Both the position numbers and the translations under genes were made by a program. From positions 186,001 through 250,000 of the forward strand of contig CAZXFA010000001.1 in assembly GCA_964640085.1 (NCBI GenBank): a stretch of DNA of 64,000 bases, read 5' to 3'. Below are positions 49,072-57,918 of the stretch, piece by piece (position 1 is the first letter of the stretch; each line of letters starts with the position of its first letter). The notes beneath the pieces were generated by a model. That model was not told where the DNA came from. It saw nothing but the letters and a program-made list of their open reading frames with translations, and made no database searches. The stretch comes from CAZXFA01 sp964640085 (GTDB lineage: Bacteria > Actinomycetota > UBA4738 > HRBIN12).

Positions 49072-51018
49072 ATGCGGATCCGGTACTCGCGCTGGGACGA
49101 CACGCAGGATCCCTTCGGTGAGGACATCCCTCCCGCCGACCTGCTCGAGGAGCTGTCGGAGGACCTGCTCTCGGGAGCCGGGGCCCAGGGTGCCGTCTCG
49201 CGTCTGCTGCGCCGCGGGCTGCGCGGCCGGGTCGGCGGCCTCGATGCCCTGCGGTCGCGGCTCCGTGAGCACCGGGCCCGCGAGCAGGCAGCGCTGGACC
49301 TCCAGGGTCCGCTGGAGGAGATCCGCGAGCGGCTCGACGCGGTGATCGAGCGCGAGCGATCGACCCTGTCGTTCCGGGCCGAGGACGACGCTCGGATGCG
49401 CGAGGCGTTCCTGGACGCGCTGCCGCCCGACGTCCCGGGGAAGATCCGGGAGCTCACCGGCTACCATTTCGTGGATCCCGAGGCCCAGCGCGGCTTCGAC
49501 GAGCTCCTGGAGCATCTGCGGGAGCAGGTGATGGGCGCGTACTTCCGGGGGGTGGCCGAAGGGCTGCGGAACCTCTCCCCACAGGAGATGGCGCGGTTCC
49601 GGGACATGCTCGCGGAGCTGAACGAGATGATCGAACGGCGCGAGCGCGGGGAGCCTTACGACTTCGACGGCTTCATGCGGCGGTACGGCGACCTGTTCCC
49701 GGGAAACCCCGGGACGCTCGACGAGCTGCTCGAACAGATCGCCCACCGGATGGCGGCGATGTCGCGGCTGCTGGCCTCGATGTCGCCCGAGCAGCGGGCC
49801 GAGCTCCAGGTCCTGGCCGAGCAGGTGATGCAGGACCTGGACCTGGCCTTCGAGGTCGACCGCCTGGGCGCGAACCTGTCCTCGATGTTCCCGGAGCTGC
49901 CCTGGGGCGAGCCCACGCTCGCCGGGGGCGAGGAGGCCATGCCGCTCTCGGCCACGGTCGACGCGATGGAGCGGCTCCACGACTACGAGGAGCTCGACCG
50001 GTCCCTGCGCGGTGACTACGCGGGGGCCTCGATCGATGACGTGGACGAGGAGGCCCTCCGGCGGACGTTGGGCGAGGACGCCGTGCGGGATCTCCGGCGC
50101 CTCAAGCAGATCGAGCGGGCGCTGGAGGAGGCAGGGCTCCTCACGCGCCGTGACGGCCGCCTCGAGGTGACGCCGAAGGGCGCGCGCAAGCTCGGCGAAC
50201 GCGCCCTGGTGCGCGTCTTCGAACGCCTCCGTCGCGACCGGGAGGGGACGCACGAGGCTCGCGACCCGGGTGGGGCGGCCGAGCCGACCGGCGCGACGCG
50301 CCCGTGGCGGTTCGGCGACGCTGGGCAGATCGCCGTCCAGCGCTCGATCTACAATGCCGTCGTCCGGCAGGGGGGTGAGGGGTGGACGCCGGACGCGCGG
50401 CCATTGGCGCTGCGACCGGACGACCTCGAGCTCGTAGAGGCCGAGCAACGCACGGAGACCGCCACGGCGCTGCTATTGGACCTATCGTTCTCGATGCCCT
50501 TGCGGGGACACTTCGTCCATGCCAAGCGGATGGCGCTCGCGCTGCATGCGCTGATCGAGGGTCGGTACCCCCACGACACGCTGTACCTGATCGGGTTCAG
50601 CGACTACGCGCGGCAGATGCAGCCGAAGGATCTGACCGCAGCCGGCTGGGAGCGCGTGTACGGAACGAACATGCAACACGCGTTCGACCTGGCCGGACGT
50701 GTCCTGGCCCAGCATCCCCGCGCGGTCCGGCAGGTCATCATGGTCACGGACGGCGAGCCCACCGCCCATCTCGAGGGGGAGGAGGCCTTCTTCAGCTGGC
50801 CCCCCGTTCCCAAGACGATCCGCCTGACCCTGGCGGAAGCGGCCCGCCTGTCGAGGACTGGTGTGACCCTGAACGTGTTCATGCTCGAAGACTCGCCCGG
50901 GCTCATCCGGTTCATGGAACGGCTGGCCGAGCTCACCTCCGGACGCATCTTCCTGATGGACGATCGCGAGCTCGGTGCGTTCGTGGTCCGCGACTACGTG
51001 GCCCGCCGATCGCGCTGA
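49072..51018 (+). CDS. VWA-domain protein, partner of the MoxR-like ATPase
   Basis: A 648-residue protein. The first 420 residues are helical and rich in Arg and Glu. The C-terminal 220 residues are a von Willebrand A domain with the MIDAS motif DLSFS (about 473-477), the threonine site and TDGEPT (about 560). MoxR-VWA pairs act as metal-insertion or protein-remodelling chaperones. The substrate is unknown. TAGGCT (49060-49065) lies 6 bases before the ATG (leaderless). Confidence 0.85.
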   Translation: MRIRYSRWDDTQDPFGEDIPPADLLEELSEDLLSGAGAQGAVSRLLRRGLRGRVGGLDALRSRLREHRAREQAALDLQGPLEEIRERLDAVIERERSTLSFRAEDDARMREAFLDALPPDVPGKIRELTGYHFVDPEAQRGFDELLEHLREQVMGAYFRGVAEGLRNLSPQEMARFRDMLAELNEMIERRERGEPYDFDGFMRRYGDLFPGNPGTLDELLEQIAHRMAAMSRLLASMSPEQRAELQVLAEQVMQDLDLAFEVDRLGANLSSMFPELPWGEPTLAGGEEAMPLSATVDAMERLHDYEELDRSLRGDYAGASIDDVDEEALRRTLGEDAVRDLRRLKQIERALEEAGLLTRRDGRLEVTPKGARKLGERALVRVFERLRRDREGTHEARDPGGAAEPTGATRPWRFGDAGQIAVQRSIYNAVVRQGGEGWTPDARPLALRPDDLELVEAEQRTETATALLLDLSFSMPLRGHFVHAKRMALALHALIEGRYPHDTLYLIGFSDYARQMQPKDLTAAGWERVYGTNMQHAFDLAGRVLAQHPRAVRQVIMVTDGEPTAHLEGEEAFFSWPPVPKTIRLTLAEAARLSRTGVTLNVFMLEDSPGLIRFMERLAELTSGRIFLMDDRELGAFVVRDYVARRSR

Positions 51019-51022
51019 GCGC

Positions 51023-51844
51023 TCAGCTCGCGCGATCCCACCACAGGGCCACCACGGTCTGGCTGAGGGGTCCCGCCGACCACAGGCCGTCCCGTTCGGC
51101 CAATCGCTGGCCCAGCGCCTCGGCGAGCTCGTCGTCGCGGTCCGCGGTAAGACACAGACGGCGGCGGACCAGGGCGATGGCGTCCTGCCGTCGTTCGAAC
51201 CCGCTCGAGCGCGGCGTCCGGGTCTGGTCCTCCCGGCTGACCACCAGGTCGAGCTCCCGGAGGGCCGCGAGCGCATCGTCGGCGGTCGGGCGGTCGGGGC
51301 GCTCCAGCCCGTGGAACCGACGCCACAGATCGCTCATCCAGGCCAGAGGGTGACGGTCGGTGATCTCGATCACCACGCGGTGGCGGGCGCGATCGTTCAG
51401 GGCGAGCGCGAAGGGCTCGAGGTCCTGGACGTTGAAGAGGACGTGGCTGCACACCACCACGTCGGCCGGTGCGGCCCGCTCCGCCACGTCTGGCCAGCGA
51501 CCCAAGATCGTCTGCGCCGATACCCCCGCCTTTGCGGCGGCCGTCCGGAACACCTCCAGGAGCTCCTCGGAGGTGTCGACCCCGACGATGCGGTCGGCGT
51601 TCGGCGCGAGGGGGAGCGAGGCGGCGCCGCCTCCGACGCCGACGTCGAGCACCGAGCCGTTCCGGGGGAGCGCCTCGCGCGCCCGGCGGACCGACGGGGA
51701 GGGGCCGAGCTCCGCGGCGCGTGCGGCCCGCCGCCGCATCATCTCCACCGGGAGCCCCCACGGGGACTCGGGGGCGCTGGCCAGGATATCGTCCGGGACG
51801 CCCCATCCCCGGAGGGCCATCCCCCACTCGTGCAGGGCGCTCAC
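51023..51844 (-). CDS. SAM-dependent methyltransferase
   Basis: A 273-residue class I methyltransferase with SAM loop LDVGVGGG (about 66-73), VGVDTSEELL and a PADVVVCSHVLFNV region. The target is unknown. ATG 51844 overlaps the stop of the CoA-transferase gene as ATGA, so the two are co-expressed. It ends 4 bases before the convergent VWA gene stop. Confidence 0.75.
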   Translation of the reverse strand: MSALHEWGMALRGWGVPDDILASAPESPWGLPVEMMRRRAARAAELGPSPSVRRAREALPRNGSVLDVGVGGGAASLPLAPNADRIVGVDTSEELLEVFRTAAAKAGVSAQTILGRWPDVAERAAPADVVVCSHVLFNVQDLEPFALALNDRARHRVVIEITDRHPLAWMSDLWRRFHGLERPDRPTADDALAALRELDLVVSREDQTRTPRSSGFERRQDAIALVRRRLCLTADRDDELAEALGQRLAERDGLWSAGPLSQTVVALWWDRAS

Positions 51845-53019
51845 GGTCCCACCTCGAGCTCGCGCAGAACCTGCTCGGTGTGCTCGCCGAGGCGCGGCGG
51901 TGGCATCCGCACAGCGGGCACTCCCCCCGCCAGCCGGATCGGCGACCCGACCAGGCGAAGGAGGCCGCGCACCGGGTCATCGACGTCTTCCACCGTGGCG
52001 GCGCCCTCTTCGGAGGCGAAGACCTCGTCCAGGGTTCGCACCGGGGCGCTCGGCACGCCCGCCGCGTCGAGCTCCGCCAACCAGTGAGCGGCGGGTCGTT
52101 CGGCGAAGAGCTCCTGGAGGAGACGGATCAGGGTCTCCCGGTTCCGCACCCGTTCCTGGTTCGTCGCGAAGCGCTCGTCGCTCGCCAGCTCCGGCCGCCG
52201 GAGGATCCGGCAGGTTCGAGCGAAGAGCCGGTCATTGCCGGCCGCGAGGATGAACGGGCGGTCGGCCGCGTCGAAGAGCTGGTACGGCACGATGTTCGGG
52301 TGCTGGTTCCCCATGGGCCCGGGCACGAGCCCACCGAGGAGGTGGTTCGCGGCCTGGTTCACGAGCGCGGCCACGCTCGCATCGAACAGGGACACGGAGA
52401 CGTGGATCCCGCGTCCGGTGACGGCGCGCCCGAGCAGCGCCGCCTGGATCGCGTTCGCCCCGTACAGCCCGCAGATGACATCCAGCAGCGCCACGCCCAC
52501 CTTGGTGGGCTCGCCACCTGGGTGCCCGGTGATGCTCATCAGCCCGGACATCGCCTGGACGATGATGTCGTAGCCGGGACGGGAGGCCGTCCCCTGGCCG
52601 AATGCGGTCAGCGAGCAGTAGACGAGATCCGGGCGCTCCGCGGCGAGCGTCGGGTGGTCGAGCCCGAAGCGAGCCATCAGGCCGGGGCGGAAGTTCTCCA
52701 CGACGACATCGGCCGACAGGGCCAGGCGTCGGGCCGCCGAACGACCCTCGGGCTCGGCCAGGTCTAGCACGACCGAACGCTTGTTGCGGTTCAGGGACAG
52801 GAAATAGGCGGCGTCGTCACCGACGAAGGGCGGTCCCCAGGTCCGGGTGTCGTCCCCGGTTCCCGGGCGCTCGACCTTGATCACGTCCGCGCCCAGATCG
52901 GCGAGGAGCATCGTGGTCAGAGGTCCGGCCAGGACCCGGGAGAAGTCCGCGACGCGGACCCCCGCGAGGGGGAGCGACCCGGCCTCGGTCGGTTCCGAGC
53001 CGGGCGGGCGGTGGGGCAC
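51841..53019 (-). CDS. CaiB/BaiF-family (class III) CoA transferase
   Basis: A 392-residue enzyme that moves CoA between carboxylic acids. The N-terminal LPLAGVRVADFSRVLAGP, LGADVIKVE, NRNKRSVVLDL and the catalytic Asp in SRPGYDIIVQ (about residue 150) are all typical. The acyl group cannot be predicted. GTG 53019 was chosen over upstream codons because GAGGAG precedes it. The gene has a consensus-like promoter and a leader hairpin. Confidence 0.9.
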   Translation of the reverse strand: MPHRPPGSEPTEAGSLPLAGVRVADFSRVLAGPLTTMLLADLGADVIKVERPGTGDDTRTWGPPFVGDDAAYFLSLNRNKRSVVLDLAEPEGRSAARRLALSADVVVENFRPGLMARFGLDHPTLAAERPDLVYCSLTAFGQGTASRPGYDIIVQAMSGLMSITGHPGGEPTKVGVALLDVICGLYGANAIQAALLGRAVTGRGIHVSVSLFDASVAALVNQAANHLLGGLVPGPMGNQHPNIVPYQLFDAADRPFILAAGNDRLFARTCRILRRPELASDERFATNQERVRNRETLIRLLQELFAERPAAHWLAELDAAGVPSAPVRTLDEVFASEEGAATVEDVDDPVRGLLRLVGSPIRLAGGVPAVRMPPPRLGEHTEQVLRELEVGP

Positions 53020-53051
53020 TGGTTGGTCTCCTCGGGAGGCCGCGTACAGAG

Positions 53052-53087
53052 TGGCGCCGCCGGAACCCGAGGGTCCCAGCGGCGCCA
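53052..53087 (-). other. Leader hairpin at the start of the CoA-transferase transcript
   Basis: TGGCGCCGC (53052-53060) and GCGGCGCCA (53079-53087) form a perfect 9-bp stem right after the -10 box. It could be an operator overlapping the transcription start or an RNA leader structure. Confidence 0.45.
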
Positions 53088-53092
53088 AATGA

Positions 53093-53121
53093 TTTCTACA
53101 CCCCCGGGCTCCCGGCGTCAA
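53093..53121 (-). promoter_or_regulatory. Promoter of the CoA-transferase/methyltransferase operon
   Basis: TTGACG (53121..53116) and TAGAAA (53098..53093) are separated by exactly 17 bases on the minus strand. Transcription should start near 53086, giving a leader of about 67 bases. Confidence 0.65.
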
Positions 53122-53167
53122 ATCGAGACTCCGATCCCGTCACGTTCCCGCGAACCCCTGCGCCCGA

Positions 53168-53836
53168 GTGGCGCGAAGCCTCCGGATACCGCACGATTAC
53201 CGGGTGAACAAGGAGAGCCTGGACCGGGCGAACGCGTTCCTGGCGGCCGTGGCGGCTCGGGTCGCCCCTGGGGATGTCCTGGAGACGTCGCCGGCGGAGC
53301 TCGGCCGGGAGATCGGCGTCGAGGAGCCTCTGGCCGCGGCCCGCGCCATCCGGGCCCTCCTGGCGCGCCGCCGGCTCGAGGTCGCGGACGGGCGCTACCG
53401 ACTCGTCGACGCCCGACCGATCGAGCCGGGGGAGCGCGAGCAGGTGCCCCGGCAACCCCGGAGGAAGACGCGCGCGGCCGCTCGGGCGAAGGAGCGTTCG
53501 ACCGATCGTCCCACCTACTCGGAGGTGGGTCGTGAGGCGATCGACCGCCTGGTCGATCTGGGGCGCGAGGTGGGGACCCTTCGCGGGGCGCTCCGCACCG
53601 CCCGGGAGGAGGCGCGCGGGGCACGGGAGGCTCGGACGGAGGCCGAGCACCGCGCCGATCTGCTGGCCGGGAGGGTAAAGGAGCTCGAGGCCCGGGCGGA
53701 GATGGCCGAGAGCAACCTGCGAACGCTGCTCGCCGCTGCCAAGGGAGCCGGTCGCGACGTCCCGGTCGGCGACAACGAGATGGAGGCGATCCTGGGCGTC
53801 CTCAAGGGCGCCCCGAACGATCTTCCGCCGGCCTGA
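53168..53836 (+). CDS. Winged-helix/coiled-coil protein, function unknown
   Basis: A 222-residue protein. Residues 12-80 look like a winged helix-turn-helix (SPAELGREIGVEEPLAAARAI, then RRLEVADGRYRLVD). A basic linker follows (90-115), then a long coiled coil (120-190) rich in Arg, Glu and Ala. It may bind DNA and multimerise. It starts at GTG 53168 with no clear Shine-Dalgarno sequence. The neighbours are divergent or convergent, so it is a single gene. No family is recognised. Confidence 0.65.
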   Translation: MARSLRIPHDYRVNKESLDRANAFLAAVAARVAPGDVLETSPAELGREIGVEEPLAAARAIRALLARRRLEVADGRYRLVDARPIEPGEREQVPRQPRRKTRAAARAKERSTDRPTYSEVGREAIDRLVDLGREVGTLRGALRTAREEARGAREARTEAEHRADLLAGRVKELEARAEMAESNLRTLLAAAKGAGRDVPVGDNEMEAILGVLKGAPNDLPPA

Positions 53837-53874
53837 CCGCCGGAGCTCGGGGAAGGCGCGAGGGGGTCGAGGGT

Positions 53875-54954
53875 CTAGGCGCTCGTCGTCGGTCGGTCGC
53901 CAGGGCGTACGCGCGCCGCCGCGAGGTGACAGGCCGCCAGACGTCCGGGCGTGAGCTCCTCGAGGCCCAGGTCCTCCATCCGGCAGCGATCCTCCACCCC
54001 CGCTGCTCGAGCGCCACCCCCGGCCACCTCCGGGCACCGGGGGTGGAAGCGGCATCCGGGCGGGATCTTCGCCGGGTCGGGGGGCTCGCCCTGGAGCACC
54101 GGTCGGCTCAGCCCTCCCGGTTCGGGGACCACGTCGAGCAGCGCCTTCGTGTAGGGATGCAGCGGTCGCAGGAGCACGTCCTCGGTAGGGCCGATCTCCA
54201 CGATCCGTCCCAGGTACATCACCGCCACGCGGTCGGCCACGGTCCACGCCAGACCGAGGTCGTGGGTGACGATCAGGATGCTGATCCGCAGCTCGTCGCG
54301 GAGCTGCAACATCAGCCGGAGGATCTCGCCGCGGACCGAGGCGTCGAGGTTGGAGACGGGCTCGTCGGCCACGATGATCTCCGGATCGAGCACCAGGGCC
54401 CCCGCGATCACGACGCGCTGGCGCTGGCCGCCGGAGAGCTCGTGCGGGTACAGGAGGAAGAACCGTTCGGGCGGGCGCATCCCTGCTCGGGAGAGGGCGC
54501 GGGAAACCAGCTCCTCCTCGCTCTCGCCGTTCGGCCCTCGGGCGATCCGGTGGATCCGCAGGCCCTCGGCGACGATCTCGTAGATGGTCTGCCGGGGGTT
54601 CAGCGAACCCATCGGGTCCTGGAACACCATCTGGACGCGCCGGCGGTACGCGCGGAGGTTGCGAGCCAGGAGGCTCCCCTCGAACAGGATCTCGCCCCGG
54701 TCCGGTCGGACCAGCCCCATGATGGCCCGGGCCACGGTCGTTTTCCCGCACCCGGATTCGCCGGCCAGCGCCAGGACCTCGCCCCGGTGCAGCCGGAGGT
54801 CCACGCCGTCGACCGCGCGGGCATCGGCTCCCTTCCGCCCCATGAGGCCACCGACCAGCCCGACCCGTCCGGCGAACGTCACGCCCAGGTCCCGGAGCTC
54901 GAGCACCGGGGGCTCGCCGTAGGCGACGTTCGACGTCGGTCGGTCGGCGCTCAC
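53875..54954 (-). CDS. Oligopeptide/dipeptide ABC transporter ATPase (OppF-like)
   Basis: A 359-residue nucleotide-binding subunit. Walker A GESGCGKT (about 62-69), signature LSGGQRQRV, Walker B EIIVADEP and the C-terminal oligopeptide-binding-transporter domain with CRFHPRCPE are present. It is the last gene of the five-gene importer. GTG 54954 overlaps the oppD-like stop (GTGA). Start context is coupled, with no promoter of its own. Confidence 0.92.
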   Translation of the reverse strand: MSADRPTSNVAYGEPPVLELRDLGVTFAGRVGLVGGLMGRKGADARAVDGVDLRLHRGEVLALAGESGCGKTTVARAIMGLVRPDRGEILFEGSLLARNLRAYRRRVQMVFQDPMGSLNPRQTIYEIVAEGLRIHRIARGPNGESEEELVSRALSRAGMRPPERFFLLYPHELSGGQRQRVVIAGALVLDPEIIVADEPVSNLDASVRGEILRLMLQLRDELRISILIVTHDLGLAWTVADRVAVMYLGRIVEIGPTEDVLLRPLHPYTKALLDVVPEPGGLSRPVLQGEPPDPAKIPPGCRFHPRCPEVAGGGARAAGVEDRCRMEDLGLEELTPGRLAACHLAAARVRPGDRPTTSA

Positions 54955-55940
54955 GTGGCGCCCGCCTGCGTGCCGGTCATCGCTCCCTCGACGAGCAGAC
55001 ACGCGGCTCGACGGTCGTCCCCCGCGGGGAAGAGCTCGGGGTCGGTGGCCGGACACGGTTCGAACGCGACGGGGCACCGCGGGTGGAATGGACAGCCGGA
55101 CGGGACATCCTGCGGGTCGGGTGGGTCGCCGCCCAGACCGGACGGGCGGTGTCGGAACCGCTCGTCGCCGATGTCGGGGAATGCCGCGGCCAGCGCCGTG
55201 GTGTACGGGTGCTTCGGGTGGAAGAACACCTGCTGGGTGGGGCCCTCCTCGACGACCTTCCCCGCGTACATGATCGCCAGCCGGTCGGAGACCTCCACCA
55301 GGACGGAGAGATCGTGCGTGATGAAGAGCATCGCGAGACCGAACTCCCGCTGGAGCTCCTTGAGCAGCGCGAGAACCTGGGCCTCGACCATCACGTCCAG
55401 GGCCGTCGTGGGCTCGTCGGCGATCACCAGGCTGGGGCTGCACGCGAGGGCCATCGCGATCATCACGCGCTGCTTCTGTCCGCCGGAGAGCTCGTGGGGG
55501 TAGTCGTCGATCCGACGGGCCGGGAGCCCGACCTGCTCGAAGAGCTCGGCGACCCGAGCGCGGGCGACCCGCTCGTCCGACTGCCCGTGGATCAGGATCG
55601 TCTCGGCGATCTGATGGCCGACGCGCTGGACCGGGTTCAGCGCGTGCATCGCGCCCTGGAAGATGATGGAAGCCCCTGCCCACCGGACGGCGCGGAGGCG
55701 ACCCGGCTTCATCGCCAGCACGTCGTCACCCTCCAGCAGCACGGTCCCTTCGACCTTGGTCCGGGGCGGCAGGAGGCGAAGGATCGCCCCGGCGACCGTC
55801 GACTTCCCGCAGCCGGACTCCCCCGCCAGCCCGAGCACCTGGCCGCGGTCGATCTCGAGGTCGACACCCCGGACGGCCGGCACGTCCCCCCCCTGCGTGC
55901 GGTAAGTGACCCCGAGGTCCCGGACGGACAGGACGCTCAT
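54951..55940 (-). CDS. Oligopeptide/dipeptide ABC transporter ATPase (OppD-like)
   Basis: A 329-residue nucleotide-binding subunit with Walker A GESGCGKS (about 39-46), signature LSGGQKQRV, Walker B LVIADEP and the terminal CPFHPRCPVAF motif of OppD/DppD proteins, whose cysteines can hold an Fe-S cluster. ATG 55940 overlaps the oppC stop as ATGA. It forms a heterodimer with the next subunit to drive import. Confidence 0.92.
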   Translation of the reverse strand: MSVLSVRDLGVTYRTQGGDVPAVRGVDLEIDRGQVLGLAGESGCGKSTVAGAILRLLPPRTKVEGTVLLEGDDVLAMKPGRLRAVRWAGASIIFQGAMHALNPVQRVGHQIAETILIHGQSDERVARARVAELFEQVGLPARRIDDYPHELSGGQKQRVMIAMALACSPSLVIADEPTTALDVMVEAQVLALLKELQREFGLAMLFITHDLSVLVEVSDRLAIMYAGKVVEEGPTQQVFFHPKHPYTTALAAAFPDIGDERFRHRPSGLGGDPPDPQDVPSGCPFHPRCPVAFEPCPATDPELFPAGDDRRAACLLVEGAMTGTQAGAT

Positions 55941-56899
55941 CGCTGCCGCAGCCTCGGATTGAGGATCTCGTCCAGCGCGAACCCACACATCGTGAAGGCC
56001 AGCACCACCAGCACGATCGCCACCCCGGGCGGGAGCAGCCACCACCAGTTCCCCGCGGTGGCCGCGCCCGCAGCGAACGCGAACTCCAGGATCGTGCCCC
56101 ACGAGATGCTGAGGGGATCGCCCAGTCCCAGGAACGACAGCGTCGTCTCGGACAGGATCGCGATCGCCACGGTCAGGATCGTGTTGGCGAAGATCAACGG
56201 GCCCACGTTCGGCAGGATGTGGCGGGTCACCAAGTGCCAGCCGCCCGAGCCGAGCGCCCGGGCGCGTTCCACGTAGGGTCGCTCCTTCACCGACAGGGTC
56301 TGGGCCCGGACGATCCGCGCCGTGCTGGGCCACGAGGTGATGCCGATCACCATGATGATGATGAACAGCGATCGGCCCAGCAGCGATGCCAGCACGATCG
56401 CGAGCGGCAGGAATGGGATCACTAGGAACCAGTCGGTCAGGCGCATCAGCACGGCCTCCCCCCAGCGACCGTAGTAGCCGGCGACGATCCCGATCAGCGA
56501 CCCGATCACCATCGAGATCAGGGTGGCGAACAGCCCGACCATCAGCGAGATGCGCGATCCCCAGATCGTGAGCGTCAGGACCGACCGACCGAGGTTGTCG
56601 GTCCCGAACGGGAACTCCCAACTCGGCGGGGAGAACGGTCGTCCGGTGCAGGGACAGGTCGGGTCCAGGCCCTCGCTGCTTGCGAGCAGCGGGGCGAACA
56701 AGGCGATCAGCACGAAGACGAGCAGGATGATCAGCCCGGCCATCCCCATCGGATTCTTCCGATAGGTCCTGGCCACCCGGACAAGCCCTCGCCGGCGGCG
56801 GGCCCAGGCGATCCGCCGAGGCGTCGTGGGCGGTGGTGGCGGCGGCTCCTCGCCGGTCAGGGTGGGGGCGGTCACCGGCTCGATCGGCGGGGTCTTCAT
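55937..56899 (-). CDS. ABC transporter permease (OppC-like)
   Basis: A 320-residue permease with a Pro-rich cytosolic N terminus (1-45), six membrane helices and the EAA loop (YVERARALGSGGWHLVTRHILPN, about 205-227) that contacts the ATPases. A Cys pair in DPTCPCTG lies in the first outer loop. The ATG shares one base with the oppB stop (TGATG). Confidence 0.92.
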   Translation of the reverse strand: MKTPPIEPVTAPTLTGEEPPPPPPTTPRRIAWARRRRGLVRVARTYRKNPMGMAGLIILLVFVLIALFAPLLASSEGLDPTCPCTGRPFSPPSWEFPFGTDNLGRSVLTLTIWGSRISLMVGLFATLISMVIGSLIGIVAGYYGRWGEAVLMRLTDWFLVIPFLPLAIVLASLLGRSLFIIIMVIGITSWPSTARIVRAQTLSVKERPYVERARALGSGGWHLVTRHILPNVGPLIFANTILTVAIAILSETTLSFLGLGDPLSISWGTILEFAFAAGAATAGNWWWLLPPGVAIVLVVLAFTMCGFALDEILNPRLRQR

Positions 56900-57882
56900 C
56901 AGGCGGCCCTCACGCGGGGGTCCAGGTACGCGTACAGGAGATCCGCCACGAGGTTCGCGACGATCACCGCCGAGGAGAAGAGTAGGAACAGGCCCTGGAG
57001 GAGCGAGTAGTCCTTCGAGTCGATCGCCTGGACCGTGAGCCATCCCAGCCCCGGCCACGAGAACACGTACTCGATGGTGATGGCGCCGGAGAAGACGAAG
57101 CCCAGGGACAGGATCGTGAGCGTCATCGTCGGAAGGAGCGCGTTCGGCACCGCGTGCCGCCACAGGACCTGCTTCTCACGGACGCCCTTGGCCCGTGCGG
57201 TCGTGATGAAGTCGTCACCCAGGATGTCGAGGAGGGAGTTCCGCATGATGATCGCGTACTCGCCGAGGTAGGCGATCGTCAGCACGGAGAACGGGAGCAC
57301 CATGTGGTTGAGGACGTCAACCCAGTGGGCGAGCCCGCTGAACCCGGCGGCCGGCGTCTCGTATCCGCCCGTGGGGAAGATCGCGGGGAACATGCCGACC
57401 CCACCGGCGAAGGCCATCAGCACGAGGATCCCGAACCAGAACTCGGGCATCGAGTAGGCGACGAGCGTGAATCCCAGGGAGCTCACGTCGAACGCGCTCC
57501 CACGTTTCCATCCGCCGTAGATCCCGATGATGAGGCCGATCACCGCCGAGGCGATCGTCGAGGTCCCGACCAGCAGCAGGGTGGGCCAGATCTTCTCCCC
57601 GATCACCTCGGTTACCCGGCGGCCCTGGGCGAAGAACGACTCGCCGAAGTCCAGCACGAGGGTCTTCTGCACGTAGGTGACGAACTGCCGCGGGATCGGG
57701 TCATCCAGACCGTATTCCTCCCGGATCGCCTCGAGGTTGTCCGGGTTGAACGCGGCGGTTCCACGCAGCAACAGGGCGGCCGGGTCGCCCGGCATTACCC
57801 GGAACAGGAAGAAGTTGAAGAACAGGACGAAGACCAGGGTCAGCAGCGCCTGCGCGATCTTGCCGATCAGGTATCCGCGCAT
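56899..57882 (-). CDS. ABC transporter permease (OppB-like)
   Basis: A 327-residue permease with six membrane helices, the RVMPGDPAALLLRG start region and the EAA loop (FITTARAKGVREKQVLWRHA, about 222-241). It forms the channel with the OppC-like subunit. It follows the binding-protein gene by 36 bases. Confidence 0.92.
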   Translation of the reverse strand: MRGYLIGKIAQALLTLVFVLFFNFFLFRVMPGDPAALLLRGTAAFNPDNLEAIREEYGLDDPIPRQFVTYVQKTLVLDFGESFFAQGRRVTEVIGEKIWPTLLLVGTSTIASAVIGLIIGIYGGWKRGSAFDVSSLGFTLVAYSMPEFWFGILVLMAFAGGVGMFPAIFPTGGYETPAAGFSGLAHWVDVLNHMVLPFSVLTIAYLGEYAIIMRNSLLDILGDDFITTARAKGVREKQVLWRHAVPNALLPTMTLTILSLGFVFSGAITIEYVFSWPGLGWLTVQAIDSKDYSLLQGLFLLFSSAVIVANLVADLLYAYLDPRVRAA

Positions 57883-57918
57883 CCTGACCCCGGTCCCGCG
57901 CTCACCGCTCGGTAGTCC

